Source of the DNA: Parerythrobacter_A sp963761775 | GTDB lineage: Bacteria > Pseudomonadota > Alphaproteobacteria > Sphingomonadales > Sphingomonadaceae | NCBI GenBank assembly: GCA_963761775.1 | Contig: CAVXIF010000002.1 | Coordinates: 62,001 to 126,000, forward strand | Length of the DNA stretch: 64,000 nt | Direction: 5' to 3' | Part shown: positions 17,518 through 25,701 of the stretch, in pieces | Numbering within the stretch: the first letter of the stretch is position 1 | Layout: each line of letters starts with the position of its first letter | Program-made: the position numbers and the translations under genes | The notes under the pieces: generated by a model | The model's input: the letters and a program-made list of their open reading frames with translations, nothing else | Told to the model about the DNA's origin: nothing | The model's database searches: none

Positions 17518-17561
17518 CGATGCGTATGGCCCTCGGGGCCGGACTATCGCGATGTTCCGTT

Positions 17562-17590
17562 TCTCTAACCAAAGAGCGTCACGATGTCAA
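17562..17590 (-). promoter_or_regulatory. Sigma-70-type promoter of the GTA operon
   Basis: On the minus strand TTGACA (17590-17585) is followed after 17 bases by TAGAGA (17567-17562), placing transcription start near 17555. It is the only near-consensus promoter I see between gp1 and the divergent gene at 17722. Confidence 0.6.
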
Positions 17591-17721
17591 GCACAAAGTG
17601 CCAGATAGGATAATGGTGGGGTGCCGTAGCGCGCTATTGCGCTTGCTCCTGCGCGGGCAACTGCTTACCCGCCGCATCGGACAAGGGCTCGCCGCTCCGG
17701 GCAAGAGGGAACGCTGCCACC

Positions 17722-18408
17722 ATGATGCGACTGCTGCACGGGCTGTATGACTGGACGATGGCCAAGGCTGCGCATCCGCATGCGGTGTGGTGGCTGGCGG
17801 TGTTCTGCTTTGCAGAAGCGAGCTTTTTCCCGATTCCCCCGCATCCGCTGCTGGGGCTGATGTGTCTGGCCGAACCGAAGAAGGCGATTCGCTTTGCCGT
17901 GGTCGCGGTGGCGGCCAGCGTGGCGGGGGCGTTGTTCGGATACTGGATCGGCGCGGTGATGTATGATTCGGTCGGGCCGCAGCTGCTATCCGCGCTGGGT
18001 CTGGCGGACGATTTCCCGACCGCCGCCTGCTACCTGCGCACCTATGACTGGGAAGCCATCGTTATCGCGGGCGCGACGCCGGTGCCGTTCAAGCTGCTGA
18101 CGATTACCGCCGGGTTCGTGGGCATGGATCTCGTAACATTCACGCTGGCCAGCATCGCGGCGCGCGCGCTGATTTTCGGCACGGTCGGCATCCTGTTCCG
18201 TGCCTTTGGCGCGCCGATCAAGCGTGTGATCGACCAGTATCTCGGCACCGCGACCACGATTTTCGTGGTGTTGACCGTTGGCGGCTTCTTCGCACTCAGT
18301 TATCTGGGCGGCGGGGACGAACCGGGCGACGGGCCGTGCGACAGGCTGGGCGATAATTCGGCGAGCGCAACGCAAGCCGAAGCCCGCGCAGCGCCCGCAA
18401 CGCCTTAA
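17722..18408 (+). CDS. DedA/YqaA-family membrane protein (VTT domain)
   Basis: 228 residues. Motifs FCFAEASFFPIPPHPLL, GYWIGAVMYDS and AGATPVPFKLLTITAGFVGMDLVTF are the two re-entrant-loop halves of the SNARE-associated/DedA (VTT) family, close to YqaA. About four to five hydrophobic segments, with a hydrophilic Asp/Ala-rich tail. Members are implicated in lipid scrambling and membrane homeostasis; the substrate here is unknown. Divergent from the GTA operon; its stop overlaps that of the convergent osmC by four bases. Confidence 0.85.
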   Translation: MMRLLHGLYDWTMAKAAHPHAVWWLAVFCFAEASFFPIPPHPLLGLMCLAEPKKAIRFAVVAVAASVAGALFGYWIGAVMYDSVGPQLLSALGLADDFPTAACYLRTYDWEAIVIAGATPVPFKLLTITAGFVGMDLVTFTLASIAARALIFGTVGILFRAFGAPIKRVIDQYLGTATTIFVVLTVGGFFALSYLGGGDEPGDGPCDRLGDNSASATQAEARAAPATP

Positions 18409-18833
18409 CCGCCGGTAATTTCCAGCGAAATTTCCGCATCCAGCAGTTTCGAAATCGGGCAATTCGCCTTGGCTTCGTTCGCCAGTTTCTCGAATTCGGC
18501 GCGTTCGATACTCTCGACCGAGCCGGTCAGGGTCAGGTCGGATCGAGTCACCTTGAACCCGTCGCCGTCCTTTTCCAGGCTGACCTTGGCGGATGTTTCC
18601 AGCGTGCCCGCCTCGTGTCCGGCCTTCGCCAGCGCGAAACTCAGCGCCATGGTAAAGCAGCTGGCATGGGCCGCCGCGACGAGTTCTTCGGGGTTGGTGC
18701 CCTTCTCGTCCTCGAACCGGGTACTGAAACCATAGGGCTGATTGTCGAGCGCACCGGAGCCGGTCGAGACATGCCCCTTGCCGTCCTTGCCAAGGCCATC
18801 GTAACGGGCGGATGCGGTTCTGGTGGTGGTCAT
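18405..18833 (-). CDS. OsmC-family peroxiredoxin
   Basis: 142 residues. The two redox cysteines of the family are at C59 (AAAHASCFTMAL) and C125 (EAKANCPISKLL). The fold motifs NPEELVAAAHASCF and GDGFKVTRSDLTLTG are standard. It reduces organic hydroperoxides using a thiol donor in the cytoplasm. The sequence is closest to the OsmC subgroup rather than Ohr by the motif around C59. Confidence 0.92.
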   Translation of the reverse strand: MTTTRTASARYDGLGKDGKGHVSTGSGALDNQPYGFSTRFEDEKGTNPEELVAAAHASCFTMALSFALAKAGHEAGTLETSAKVSLEKDGDGFKVTRSDLTLTGSVESIERAEFEKLANEAKANCPISKLLDAEISLEITGG

Positions 18834-18930
18834 GCCTGCGTTTCCTTCGCTTGGTGATGTGAAGCACTGACGGCTGGCGGGGACGGATGGTTCCGGGCGA
18901 GTAAGCCGACGTATCCTTTGGTTTGTGTCG

Positions 18931-18956
18931 GACGGCAGCTAGCGACCAGTTGCGGA
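18931..18956 (+). repeat. Short interspersed repeat, family S copy 1
   Basis: GACGGCAGCTAGCGACCAGT followed by TGCGGA, 11 bases before the ATG at 18967. It matches 44851-44877 (ACGGCAGCTTACGACCCAGT, TGCGGAC) and, more loosely, 45458-45485. All three stand next to small unrecognised ORFs. Confidence 0.65.
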
Positions 18957-18966
18957 TATTAGGCAT

Positions 18967-19488
18967 ATGCCGCAGAAGGCGATTATGATCGCTTTGAATG
19001 GAGCTCATCGCTATCCGCGTCTTACGGACGAACTTCGGAAAAAGCTGACGCGGATCGAGCCAACACAGGCGATCTACTATCCGACAATTGTTACGCTTGG
19101 CACTGGCGAATTGCGAGACGCTGTGTATCTCTGCCCCGCTGTGCAGTGGTTCGAGAAATGGGGGGTATGGCCTAAGGAGGACGCCGGCAAGAACTCGGTG
19201 TCGTTGGACGAAGTGGTGGACTTCGAGGAAAGCCCATCAAGACTGCCGCGAGAGCTTGCCGAGACAATATATGCCGGCGGTGAGAGTGGGATGGGATATC
19301 ACTTATTCCAGCTCACGTTTCGCGACGGCTTCGTTGCCTCATTTGGCACCGGAAACGCGGTTGATTTCCTTGACCTCCCTCCTGGGAAGTTACCCCAAGA
19401 CATCGTCGCCGCAAGCCCGCACGCCGGTCGCGACGTAGCGGTGAAAAACGGCACGCTCGATTATGCGTGGTGTCTGTTCTCGTATTAG
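18967..19488 (+). CDS. Unrecognised 173-residue protein
   Basis: I do not recognise this protein. It is soluble, with no signal or membrane segment. Notable stretches are EPTQAIYYPTIVTLGTGELRDAVYLCPAVQWFEKWG and FVASFGTGNAVDFLDLPPGK; the alternation suggests a mixed alpha/beta domain. The third-position GC is clearly lower than in the flanking genes and a family S repeat sits just before the start, so it may be an acquired gene. ATG 18967 and an internal ATG at 18985 are both possible; neither has a strong ribosome site. Confidence 0.6.
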   Translation: MPQKAIMIALNGAHRYPRLTDELRKKLTRIEPTQAIYYPTIVTLGTGELRDAVYLCPAVQWFEKWGVWPKEDAGKNSVSLDEVVDFEESPSRLPRELAETIYAGGESGMGYHLFQLTFRDGFVASFGTGNAVDFLDLPPGKLPQDIVAASPHAGRDVAVKNGTLDYAWCLFSY

Positions 19489-19559
19489 CGTCCGCTTTCC
19501 ACCCCAAATAGTGACATTCACAATTACGCTAATGACCCACTGGCTTCGCGGCCGACGTC

Positions 19560-20843
19560 CTACCCTTCGATAATCCCCACCAGCTTCCCCGCCCGTTCGA
19601 ACATGCCGAGGATCTCCTGCACTTCCTCTTCGGTATGCGCAGCGCACAGCGAACAGCGCAGCAGGGTCATGTTGGCAGGCGTCGCGGGTGGGCGGGCGAG
19701 GTTTACGTAGAGGCCTTCCTTCAGCAGTGCTTCCCACATCGCCGCGCCCTGCGTCAGGTCGGGCATGATCACCGCGATGATGGCGCTCTCGGCTTCCGGC
19801 GTGCCGATTTCGAAGCCCAGATCGCGCAATCCCTGGTGCAGCGTGCGCGAGCTATTCCATAAGGCGGCGCGCTTTTCCGCGCCGTCGGTCATCAGCTTGC
19901 GGATGCTGGCCTCCGCCGTTGCCACCACGGATGGCGGCAAGCTGGCGGTGAAAACATAGGGGCGGCACACCAGCCGCATGATCTCGAACTTCGGATGGTT
20001 GGAAACGGCAAAACCGCCGACGGTCCCGACGCTTTTGGAAAACGTGCCGATCACCACGTCGACATCGTCCAGCACACCGGCCGCCTCGGCCACGCCGCGC
20101 CCGTTCTCGCCGATGAACCCCATCGAATGCGCCTCGTCGACCAGCACCATCGCGCCATGCCGCTTGCAGATCGCCACCATCTCCTTGAGCGGCGCGACAT
20201 CGCCGAGCATCGAATAGACGCCCTCCAGAATGACCAGCACGCCCGCGCCGTCAGGCACGCGCTTCAGCCGTTTTTCCAGCGCTTCGGCATCATTGTGCTT
20301 GAACGGCACGACTTCTGCCTTGCCCAACGCGCAACCGTCCCAGATGCTGGCGTGGGAATCGATGTCCAGAATGATATAATCGCCCTTGCCGGCCAGCGTG
20401 GAGATGATGCCGAGATTGGCCTGATAGCCGGTGGAGAAGACCATCGCGTGGTCCATGTCGTAAAATTCGCGCAGCGCGTCTTCGCATTCCTTGTGGCCCT
20501 GATAGGTGCCGTTGAGAACGCGGCTGCCGGTGGTGCCGGTGCCGTAATCGGCCAGCGCCTGCTTGCCCGCATCGACCACTTCGGGATCGAAGGTCATGCC
20601 CATGTAATTATAGGTGCCGAGCAGGATGGTCTCGCGCCCGTTGCAGATCGCGCGGGTAGGGGAGAGCACTTGCTCCATGACCAGGCTGAAGGGATCGGCC
20701 TGCCCGCTCGCCAGCAGTCCGGCGCGCATGGCGATCAGATCGTCGAACTTGGCGAACAGGTCGGGTGCGGTGGCCTTGTCGACTGGCGTCGGAGTGGTGG
20801 GGGCGGGGGCCGGCTTGTCCGGTTGGGCTACGCCTACGCTCAT
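19560..20843 (-). CDS. spt: Serine palmitoyltransferase
   Basis: 427 residues, intact. Condenses L-serine with an acyl thioester to 3-ketosphinganine, the first step of sphingolipid synthesis. It is a PLP fold-type I alpha-oxoamine synthase: TYNYMGM near the N-terminus, GTGTTGSRVLNGTYQGHKE, DIDSHASIWDG, VDEAHSMGFIGENGRG and the PLP-lysine motif GTFSKSVGTVGG are all present. The MSVGVAQPDK leader is typical of the soluble Sphingomonas enzyme. The dedicated ACP gene lies 71 bases upstream on the same strand, favouring SPT over related KBL/BioF enzymes. Confidence 0.9.
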   Translation of the reverse strand: MSVGVAQPDKPAPAPTTPTPVDKATAPDLFAKFDDLIAMRAGLLASGQADPFSLVMEQVLSPTRAICNGRETILLGTYNYMGMTFDPEVVDAGKQALADYGTGTTGSRVLNGTYQGHKECEDALREFYDMDHAMVFSTGYQANLGIISTLAGKGDYIILDIDSHASIWDGCALGKAEVVPFKHNDAEALEKRLKRVPDGAGVLVILEGVYSMLGDVAPLKEMVAICKRHGAMVLVDEAHSMGFIGENGRGVAEAAGVLDDVDVVIGTFSKSVGTVGGFAVSNHPKFEIMRLVCRPYVFTASLPPSVVATAEASIRKLMTDGAEKRAALWNSSRTLHQGLRDLGFEIGTPEAESAIIAVIMPDLTQGAAMWEALLKEGLYVNLARPPATPANMTLLRCSLCAAHTEEEVQEILGMFERAGKLVGIIEG

Positions 20844-20914
20844 GGGAACACTTTCAGAATTTCAGCAGAAAAAGAGGCTATGGCCGAGGTCGCGTGAACC
20901 TAAGCTGCGGCGGA

Positions 20915-21160
20915 TCAGGCGTCGGCGACCATTTTGGTGACCGCATCGACCAGCTGGCCGAAATTCTCGATTTCCGCCTGCTGGTTCATGGAAATGATGA
21001 TGTCGAACTCGTCCTCGATCGCGGCGACGAAATCCATCACCGTCAGGCTGTCGAATTCCAGATCGTTGGCAAAGCCGGTCTGGTCCACAATCGCCACGTC
21101 CTTGGTGTTGAAGGGCACAATCAATTCGCGGATTTTTGCATCGACATCGGAACGGGTCAT
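20915..21160 (-). CDS. Acyl carrier protein of the sphingolipid locus
   Basis: 81 residues from ATG 21160 (MTRSDVDAKIRELIVPFNTK). The phosphopantetheine serine is S38 in LEFDSLTVMDF, with the acidic helix IEDEFDIIISMNQQAEIENFGQLVDAV following. Its length and its divergence from housekeeping AcpP, plus its position directly before spt, point to the specialised ACP that supplies the acyl chain to SPT. A D-S-L-T rather than D-S-L-D motif is also seen in such non-housekeeping ACPs. Confidence 0.88.
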   Translation of the reverse strand: MTRSDVDAKIRELIVPFNTKDVAIVDQTGFANDLEFDSLTVMDFVAAIEDEFDIIISMNQQAEIENFGQLVDAVTKMVADA

Positions 21161-21274
21161 GGCGGAGCGGGGTCTTTCGGCAGGAGGCGATGAAAAGCTA
21201 ACCGGTGAAACAGGCGAAGCGTTCCAATATGTCAAGCGGCGAGGGGTGCGCCGGGCGGTGCTTCACCCGCAAAG

Positions 21275-21658
21275 TCACCCGGCCACTTCTGGTGCAGGCA
21301 GCAGCGCCTTGACCGCCGCCATAAAGGGCATGATGCTTACCGGCTTGCTCAGGTAATCCGCCGCGCCCGCCTCGCGGATACGCGCTTCGTCGCCCTTGCC
21401 GGCATAGGCGGTGACGGCCAGGATCGGCACGTCGGCCAAGCTGGCATCGCGGGTCATCGCGGCAATGAGGTCGAGGCCGGAGATATTGGGCAGCTGGATA
21501 TCCATGATCGCAAGGTCGGGCGCAAAGGCCCGCGCGGCATTCAGCGCCAGCTCGCCGTCGGCTACCGGTTCCACTTCGTAACCATTGGCTTTCAAAACGT
21601 CGCAGAACAGCCTGCGATTGAGGTCGTTGTCCTCGACAACCAGTATCCGCTTCGCCAT
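21275..21658 (-). CDS. divK: Single-domain response regulator, DivK-like
   Basis: 127 residues, one receiver domain and no output. Phospho-acceptor Asp53 (LAIMDIQLP), acidic pocket VEDND, Thr in AVTAYAG and Lys in YLSKPV are all present. The sequence matches the essential alphaproteobacterial DivK, which binds DivL/DivJ/PleC to control CtrA phosphorylation; ctrA itself is at 47 kb of this window. Divergent from DUF3572 with a 48-base gap, a common arrangement. Confidence 0.88.
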   Translation of the reverse strand: MAKRILVVEDNDLNRRLFCDVLKANGYEVEPVADGELALNAARAFAPDLAIMDIQLPNISGLDLIAAMTRDASLADVPILAVTAYAGKGDEARIREAGAADYLSKPVSIMPFMAAVKALLPAPEVAG

Positions 21659-21706
21659 CTATCGCCTTTCACCGCTCACCCGTTCCTGTATCCCCGGCAT
21701 CCGACC

Positions 21707-21994
21707 ATGACAATTCACACCGCATCGCAGGGCTTGGTAACGCGCCCCGAAGCCGAAACGCTGGCGCTGTCGGCGCTGGGCTGGTTGCTGGGCGACGAGA
21801 AGCGGGCGGACCGCCTGCTGGACCTGACCGGGCTGACCGCCGATACCCTGCGCGACAACCTGTCCGATCCGGCGGTGCTCTCTGCCGTGCTGGAGTTTCT
21901 GGCGCGGTACGAGCCGGACCTGATCGGCGCGGCGGAGGCGTTGCAGGTCGACCCCGCCACGCTGATTGCCGCACAGGAGGTACTGGCCCGATGA
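21707..21994 (+). CDS. DUF3572 protein
   Basis: 95 residues, all helical. The motifs ALSALGWLLGDEKRADRLLDLTGLTADTLR and FLARYEPDLIGAAEALQVDP are the DUF3572 signature, found mainly next to divK in alphaproteobacteria. It overlaps the following HAD gene by four bases. No function is established. Confidence 0.82.
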   Translation: MTIHTASQGLVTRPEAETLALSALGWLLGDEKRADRLLDLTGLTADTLRDNLSDPAVLSAVLEFLARYEPDLIGAAEALQVDPATLIAAQEVLAR

Positions 21995-22659
21995 CCGATG
22001 CGACGAGTGTATTCGATCCCGCCAACCGTCCGCTGGTCATTTCCGATTGCGACGAGGTGCTGCTGCATATGGTCGCCCCGTTTCGCGATTGGCTGTCGGC
22101 GGAGCAGGGCGTTGCTTTCAACATGGAAGGCGGCACCTTCGCCGATGCGCTGCGCTGGCAGGAAACGGGCGACGTGCTGGGCATGGAAGAAGTCTGGCGC
22201 GTGCTGGGCGGGTTCTTCGATACGCAGATGGATAGTCAGTTGCCGATTGCCGGCGCGGTGGAAGGTATCACCCGGCTTGCCGACCATGCTGACGTGGTTA
22301 TCCTGACAAACCTTACCGACGAACGGCGAGACCACCGCGCAGCGCAATTGCGCGCGCACGGCATCGACGCGCGCGTCTTTACCAATCAGGGGCCGAAGGG
22401 TCCGGCACTGCAAGCTATCCTCGAAGAATACCGTCCGAGCCGCGCGGTCTTCATCGACGACTTGCCGCAGCACCACCATTCCGCCGCCGAAACCGTGCCT
22501 GACCTGAAGCGCCTGCACCTGTGCGGCGAACCGATGCTGGCACCGCATATCGAATGCGCGCACAAGGCAGGCCACGCCCATGCCCGGATCGACGATTGGG
22601 ATACCGCGCTGCCGTGGCTACTGGATGCGGTAAGCGCAAAGCAGGAGGAAATGGCATGA
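21991..22659 (+). CDS. HAD-family hydrolase
   Basis: 222 residues. The HAD motif I is atypical: VISDCDEVLLHM, with D-C-D in place of the usual D-x-D-G-T. Motif II is VVILTNLT, the lysine is in NQGPKGPA and motif III is AVFIDDLPQHH. It is a predicted phosphatase of unknown substrate. Coupled upstream to DUF3572 and downstream to ridA by overlaps. Confidence 0.75.
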   Translation: MTDATSVFDPANRPLVISDCDEVLLHMVAPFRDWLSAEQGVAFNMEGGTFADALRWQETGDVLGMEEVWRVLGGFFDTQMDSQLPIAGAVEGITRLADHADVVILTNLTDERRDHRAAQLRAHGIDARVFTNQGPKGPALQAILEEYRPSRAVFIDDLPQHHHSAAETVPDLKRLHLCGEPMLAPHIECAHKAGHAHARIDDWDTALPWLLDAVSAKQEEMA

Positions 22660-23132
22660 GTTTGAACAGGCAGAACGTGCAGGCCCGCCTTGCCGAACTG
22701 GGCATCATATTACCAAACGCGGCGGCACCGGTCGCCAGCTATATGCCGGTCATGGTGTCAGGCGGACACGCCTATGTTTCGGGGCAGCTGCCGTTCGTGG
22801 ACGGCACTCTGGTTACCGGCACGCTGGGCAACGATGTCAATCTGGAAACCGGGCAGGCGGCGGCGCGTGCCTGTGGGCTGATGATCCTGGCGCAGCTGCA
22901 CGAAGCGCGCATTCCGCTCGAACGGGTGGCGCGCATCGTCAAGCTGGGCGCATTCATCGCCTCGGCCCCCGATTTTACCGATCAGGCGAAAGTCGCCAAT
23001 GGCGCATCGGAACTGATGTTTGACATATTCGGCGAGCTGGGCCGCCACGCCCGCAGCGCGGTCGGCGTGCCCGTCCTGCCGCTGGGCGCAGCCGTGGAAG
23101 TGGATGCAATCATTGCTCTTGACGGCGATTGA
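22656..23132 (+). CDS. RidA-family (YjgF/L-PSP) deaminase-like protein
   Basis: 158 residues from ATG 22656, overlapping the HAD stop by four bases. The motifs AYVSGQLPFVDG, GLMILAQLHEARIPLERVARIVKLGAFIAS and AVGVPVLPLGAAVEVDAIIAL define the longer RidA subgroup. It lacks the strictly conserved Arg of the enamine-deaminase RidA (the position reads LPLGAAVEVDA), so catalytic activity is uncertain. Confidence 0.82.
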   Translation: MSLNRQNVQARLAELGIILPNAAAPVASYMPVMVSGGHAYVSGQLPFVDGTLVTGTLGNDVNLETGQAAARACGLMILAQLHEARIPLERVARIVKLGAFIASAPDFTDQAKVANGASELMFDIFGELGRHARSAVGVPVLPLGAAVEVDAIIALDGD

Positions 23133-23895
23133 CAGGTTTCGTGCGCCCGCGCCGCGCGCGGGACGTGTCGAGTGGATGGCCGAGTGGACCTATGCCCATC
23201 GCGGCCTCCATTCGTCCGGCGTTCCCGAAAACTCGCCATCCGCCTTTGCCGATGCGATGGCGGCGGGGCTGGGCATCGAATGCGATGTGCAGCGCACCGG
23301 AGACGGGCGCGCGGCGGTGTTCCACGACTGGGAGCTGGACCGGCTGACCGACCGCAGCGGGCCGCTGGTGAAAATGCCGATCGCCGATATCGAGCGTATC
23401 GCGCTGGCCGGCAATGGCGATATGATCCCCCGGCTGGAACGGTTGCTGGACCAGATTTCGGGACAGGTGCCGGTACTGATCGAGCTGAAATCGCGCGGCG
23501 ATACACGGATGCGGACGCTGTGCCTTGCGGTGCGGCGGGCGCTGGAGGGGTATCCGGGCCACCATGCCGTGATGAGCTTCGATGCAAACGTGCCACGCTG
23601 GTTCGCAACGCATTCCCCGCGAACCCCGCGCGGGCTGGTGATGACGGAAAAGGGAGCCAAGGGAGACAAGCACGCGCGCAAGAGCGCATGGGCGCGGCAC
23701 CGCGCATTGTGGCAGGCCCGCCCCGATTTCCTCGCCTACGACATCCGCGACCTGCCCAGCCGGTTCGCTGCGGCACAGCGCAAGCGCGGCTTGCCGGTGC
23801 TGACCTGGACCGTATCCACGCCCGAACTGCGCGCCACGGCGGACCGCCACACCGATGCCGCCATCGCGGAAGGGGAAGGGTTCATAGAAGCGTGA
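23104..23895 (+). CDS. Glycerophosphodiester phosphodiesterase
   Basis: Hydrolyses glycerophosphodiesters to glycerol-3-phosphate. GDPD hallmarks: YAHRGLHSSGVPENSPSAFADAMAAG (catalytic His-Arg and Glu-Asn), IECDVQRTGDGRAAVFHDWELDRLT (metal-binding EcD, second His), VLIELKSRG (general acid region) and a C-terminal VLTWTVSTPE. No signal peptide, so cytoplasmic. The start is uncertain: ATG 23104 overlaps ridA by 29 bases, and TTG 23113 or 23119 and ATG 23176 are alternatives. Confidence 0.88.
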   Translation: MQSLLLTAIDRFRAPAPRAGRVEWMAEWTYAHRGLHSSGVPENSPSAFADAMAAGLGIECDVQRTGDGRAAVFHDWELDRLTDRSGPLVKMPIADIERIALAGNGDMIPRLERLLDQISGQVPVLIELKSRGDTRMRTLCLAVRRALEGYPGHHAVMSFDANVPRWFATHSPRTPRGLVMTEKGAKGDKHARKSAWARHRALWQARPDFLAYDIRDLPSRFAAAQRKRGLPVLTWTVSTPELRATADRHTDAAIAEGEGFIEA

Positions 23896-25061
23896 ACGAT
23901 GCGGGCGGATTGCCAAAGGACCTGATCGTCAAGGTCGCCGGTTCGGTCGGCGCACTGGACCGGGAAGCATGGGATGCGCTGGCGGGTGGCAATCCGTTCA
24001 TGCGGCACGACTTCCTGACCGCGATGGAAGAGTCCGGCAGCGTCGGCCCCGGCACCGGCTGGCAATCCGTCCCGCTGGTTATCGAGGGCGGCGATGGTGG
24101 GTTGCTGGCCGCACTCCCCGCTTACCTGAAATCGCACAGCCAAGGTGAATTCGTATTCGACCACGGCTGGGCCGATGCGTTCGAGCGGGCGGGCGGCTCG
24201 TACTATCCCAAGCTGCAAATTGCCGCACCGTTCACCCCGGCCACCGGCCCGCGCCTGCTGCTGTCCGAACCGGCTCTGGCCGCTCCGCTGTTGGGCGCTG
24301 CCGAACAACTCTGTGCGCAGAACGGGTTTTCCGGCGCCCACGCCACCTTTATCGCGCCCGACCAGCTGCCTTTGTTCAGGGCGGCGGGATGGCTTGCGCG
24401 CAAGGATATCCAGTTCCACTGGACCAATCGCGGCTACACGGATTTCGACGGGTTTCTGGGCGCGCTTGCCAGCCGCAAGCGCCGCGCCATCCGCAAGGAA
24501 CGCGCCGCCGCGCGAGGCGGGCTGTCCTTCGCGCATCTGGCGGGCGACGATATCAAGCCGCATCACTGGGATGCGTTCTGGCAATTCTATCAGGATACCG
24601 GCGCGCGCAAATGGGGTACGCCTTACCTGACGCGCGAGGCGTTCACGCTGCTGGGCGAGCGGATGGGCGATGCGCTGCTGCTGATGCTGGCGTATGAAGG
24701 CAACGACACGTCGGGCACTCCGATTGCGGGGGCGCTGAACTTCATCGGGCCGGACGCGCTCTATGGCCGCTATTGGGGGTGCAGCCAGGACCGGCGCTTC
24801 CTGCATTTCGAGTTGTGCTATTACCAGGCGATAGACGCCGCGATTGCACGCGGACTGAAGCGGGTGGAAGCCGGTGCGCAAGGCGGGCACAAGCTGGCGC
24901 GCGGATATGAACCGGTCGAAACATGGTCCGCCCACTGGATTGCCGATCCCGGCTTTCGCAGTGCGGTGGAGGCGTTTCTGGAACGCGAGCGCGAAGGCGT
25001 CGCGCAGGACCGCAATTTTCTCGATACCAGAACGCCGTTTCGCAAGGGCGAGAGAAGCTAG
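23892..25061 (+). CDS. FemAB/GNAT-type acyltransferase (DUF482)
   Basis: 389 residues from GTG 23892, which overlaps the GDPD stop (GTGA). Contains NPFMRHDFLTAMEESGSVGPGTGWQ near the N-terminus, then a GNAT-like C-terminal half: FLGALASRKRRAIRKERAAA, FYQDTGARKWGTPYLTREAF, ALNFIGPDALYGRYWGCSQDRRFLHFELCYYQAIDAAI and VEAGAQGGHKLARGYEPVETWSAHW. This is the peptidogalycan/DUF482 family within the GNAT clan. The substrate is unknown. Confidence 0.85.
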   Translation: MNDAGGLPKDLIVKVAGSVGALDREAWDALAGGNPFMRHDFLTAMEESGSVGPGTGWQSVPLVIEGGDGGLLAALPAYLKSHSQGEFVFDHGWADAFERAGGSYYPKLQIAAPFTPATGPRLLLSEPALAAPLLGAAEQLCAQNGFSGAHATFIAPDQLPLFRAAGWLARKDIQFHWTNRGYTDFDGFLGALASRKRRAIRKERAAARGGLSFAHLAGDDIKPHHWDAFWQFYQDTGARKWGTPYLTREAFTLLGERMGDALLLMLAYEGNDTSGTPIAGALNFIGPDALYGRYWGCSQDRRFLHFELCYYQAIDAAIARGLKRVEAGAQGGHKLARGYEPVETWSAHWIADPGFRSAVEAFLEREREGVAQDRNFLDTRTPFRKGERS

Positions 25062-25444
25062 GCCACTTTACGCGCGGTATCGACCAGCCATTGCCGGGCG
25101 CGGCGCTGGGCTTCGGCGATTTCGCGGGCGGTCATCTCGTCCGAGACGTCGGCGCGGCACCAGGTTGCTTCCTCGTGTCCCTGCGTCGCGGCAAGGTTGA
25201 ACCACTTATGCGCTTCGATGAGGTCGCATGGCGCACCGGAGCTGCCGGTGGAATAGGCCACGCCCAGATCGTAATAGGCGCTTGGGTCGCCCTGCGCTGC
25301 GGCTGCCATGCATTGCGCCACCAGGCGGTCGGCCTCGGCGGCGTCCAGCGGTGTTGCCGTCATGTCGGTGGCCCGTTCGGCTGTTGCCCTTTCTGACGTT
25401 GAAGGCGTTACGAACCCGCCGCCTTCGATCGATGTAAGCTTCAT
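25058..25444 (-). CDS. Sel1-repeat protein
   Basis: 128 residues with one to two tetratricopeptide-like Sel1 repeats (YYDLGVAYSTGSSGAPCDLIEAHKWFNLAATQGHEEA, about 58-95). The 28 residues before MTATPLDAAEA are low in conservation and the true start may be the ATG at 25363. No signal peptide. Probably a scaffolding protein; convergent with the acyltransferase, overlapping its stop. Confidence 0.75.
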   Translation of the reverse strand: MKLTSIEGGGFVTPSTSERATAERATDMTATPLDAAEADRLVAQCMAAAAQGDPSAYYDLGVAYSTGSSGAPCDLIEAHKWFNLAATQGHEEATWCRADVSDEMTAREIAEAQRRARQWLVDTARKVA

Positions 25445-25528
25445 GTTCCCGTCCCCTTCGCGCCTATGTGCGCTACTGTTGCGGCGACGATCCCTTTCGC
25501 CGTCACCAGCGGTTTCAGCGGAACATGG

Positions 25529-25544
25529 TCAATAAAAAGTTAAC
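25529..25544. promoter_or_regulatory. Candidate CtrA site upstream of dksA
   Basis: TCAA, seven bases, TTAAC: one mismatch from the CtrA consensus TTAA-N7-TTAAC. It lies in the 257-base spacer between the Sel1 gene and dksA, which otherwise holds only a perfect 8-bp hairpin (GCGCGCCG / CGGCGCGC, 25544-25567). Confidence 0.4.
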
Positions 25545-25701
25545 GGCGCGCCGTTTTTCTTCGGCGCGCGACGTCTTGTGCCTGATGGCTTGTGTTGGAT
25601 GCCTTGTGTTGGATGGGCCACGCTATTATAGGCGCAAATGCCCGTGCGAAGTGGCGGTTTTTGCAAGGTTTTTAAGGCTATTGGACCGGATCGACACCGA
25701 C

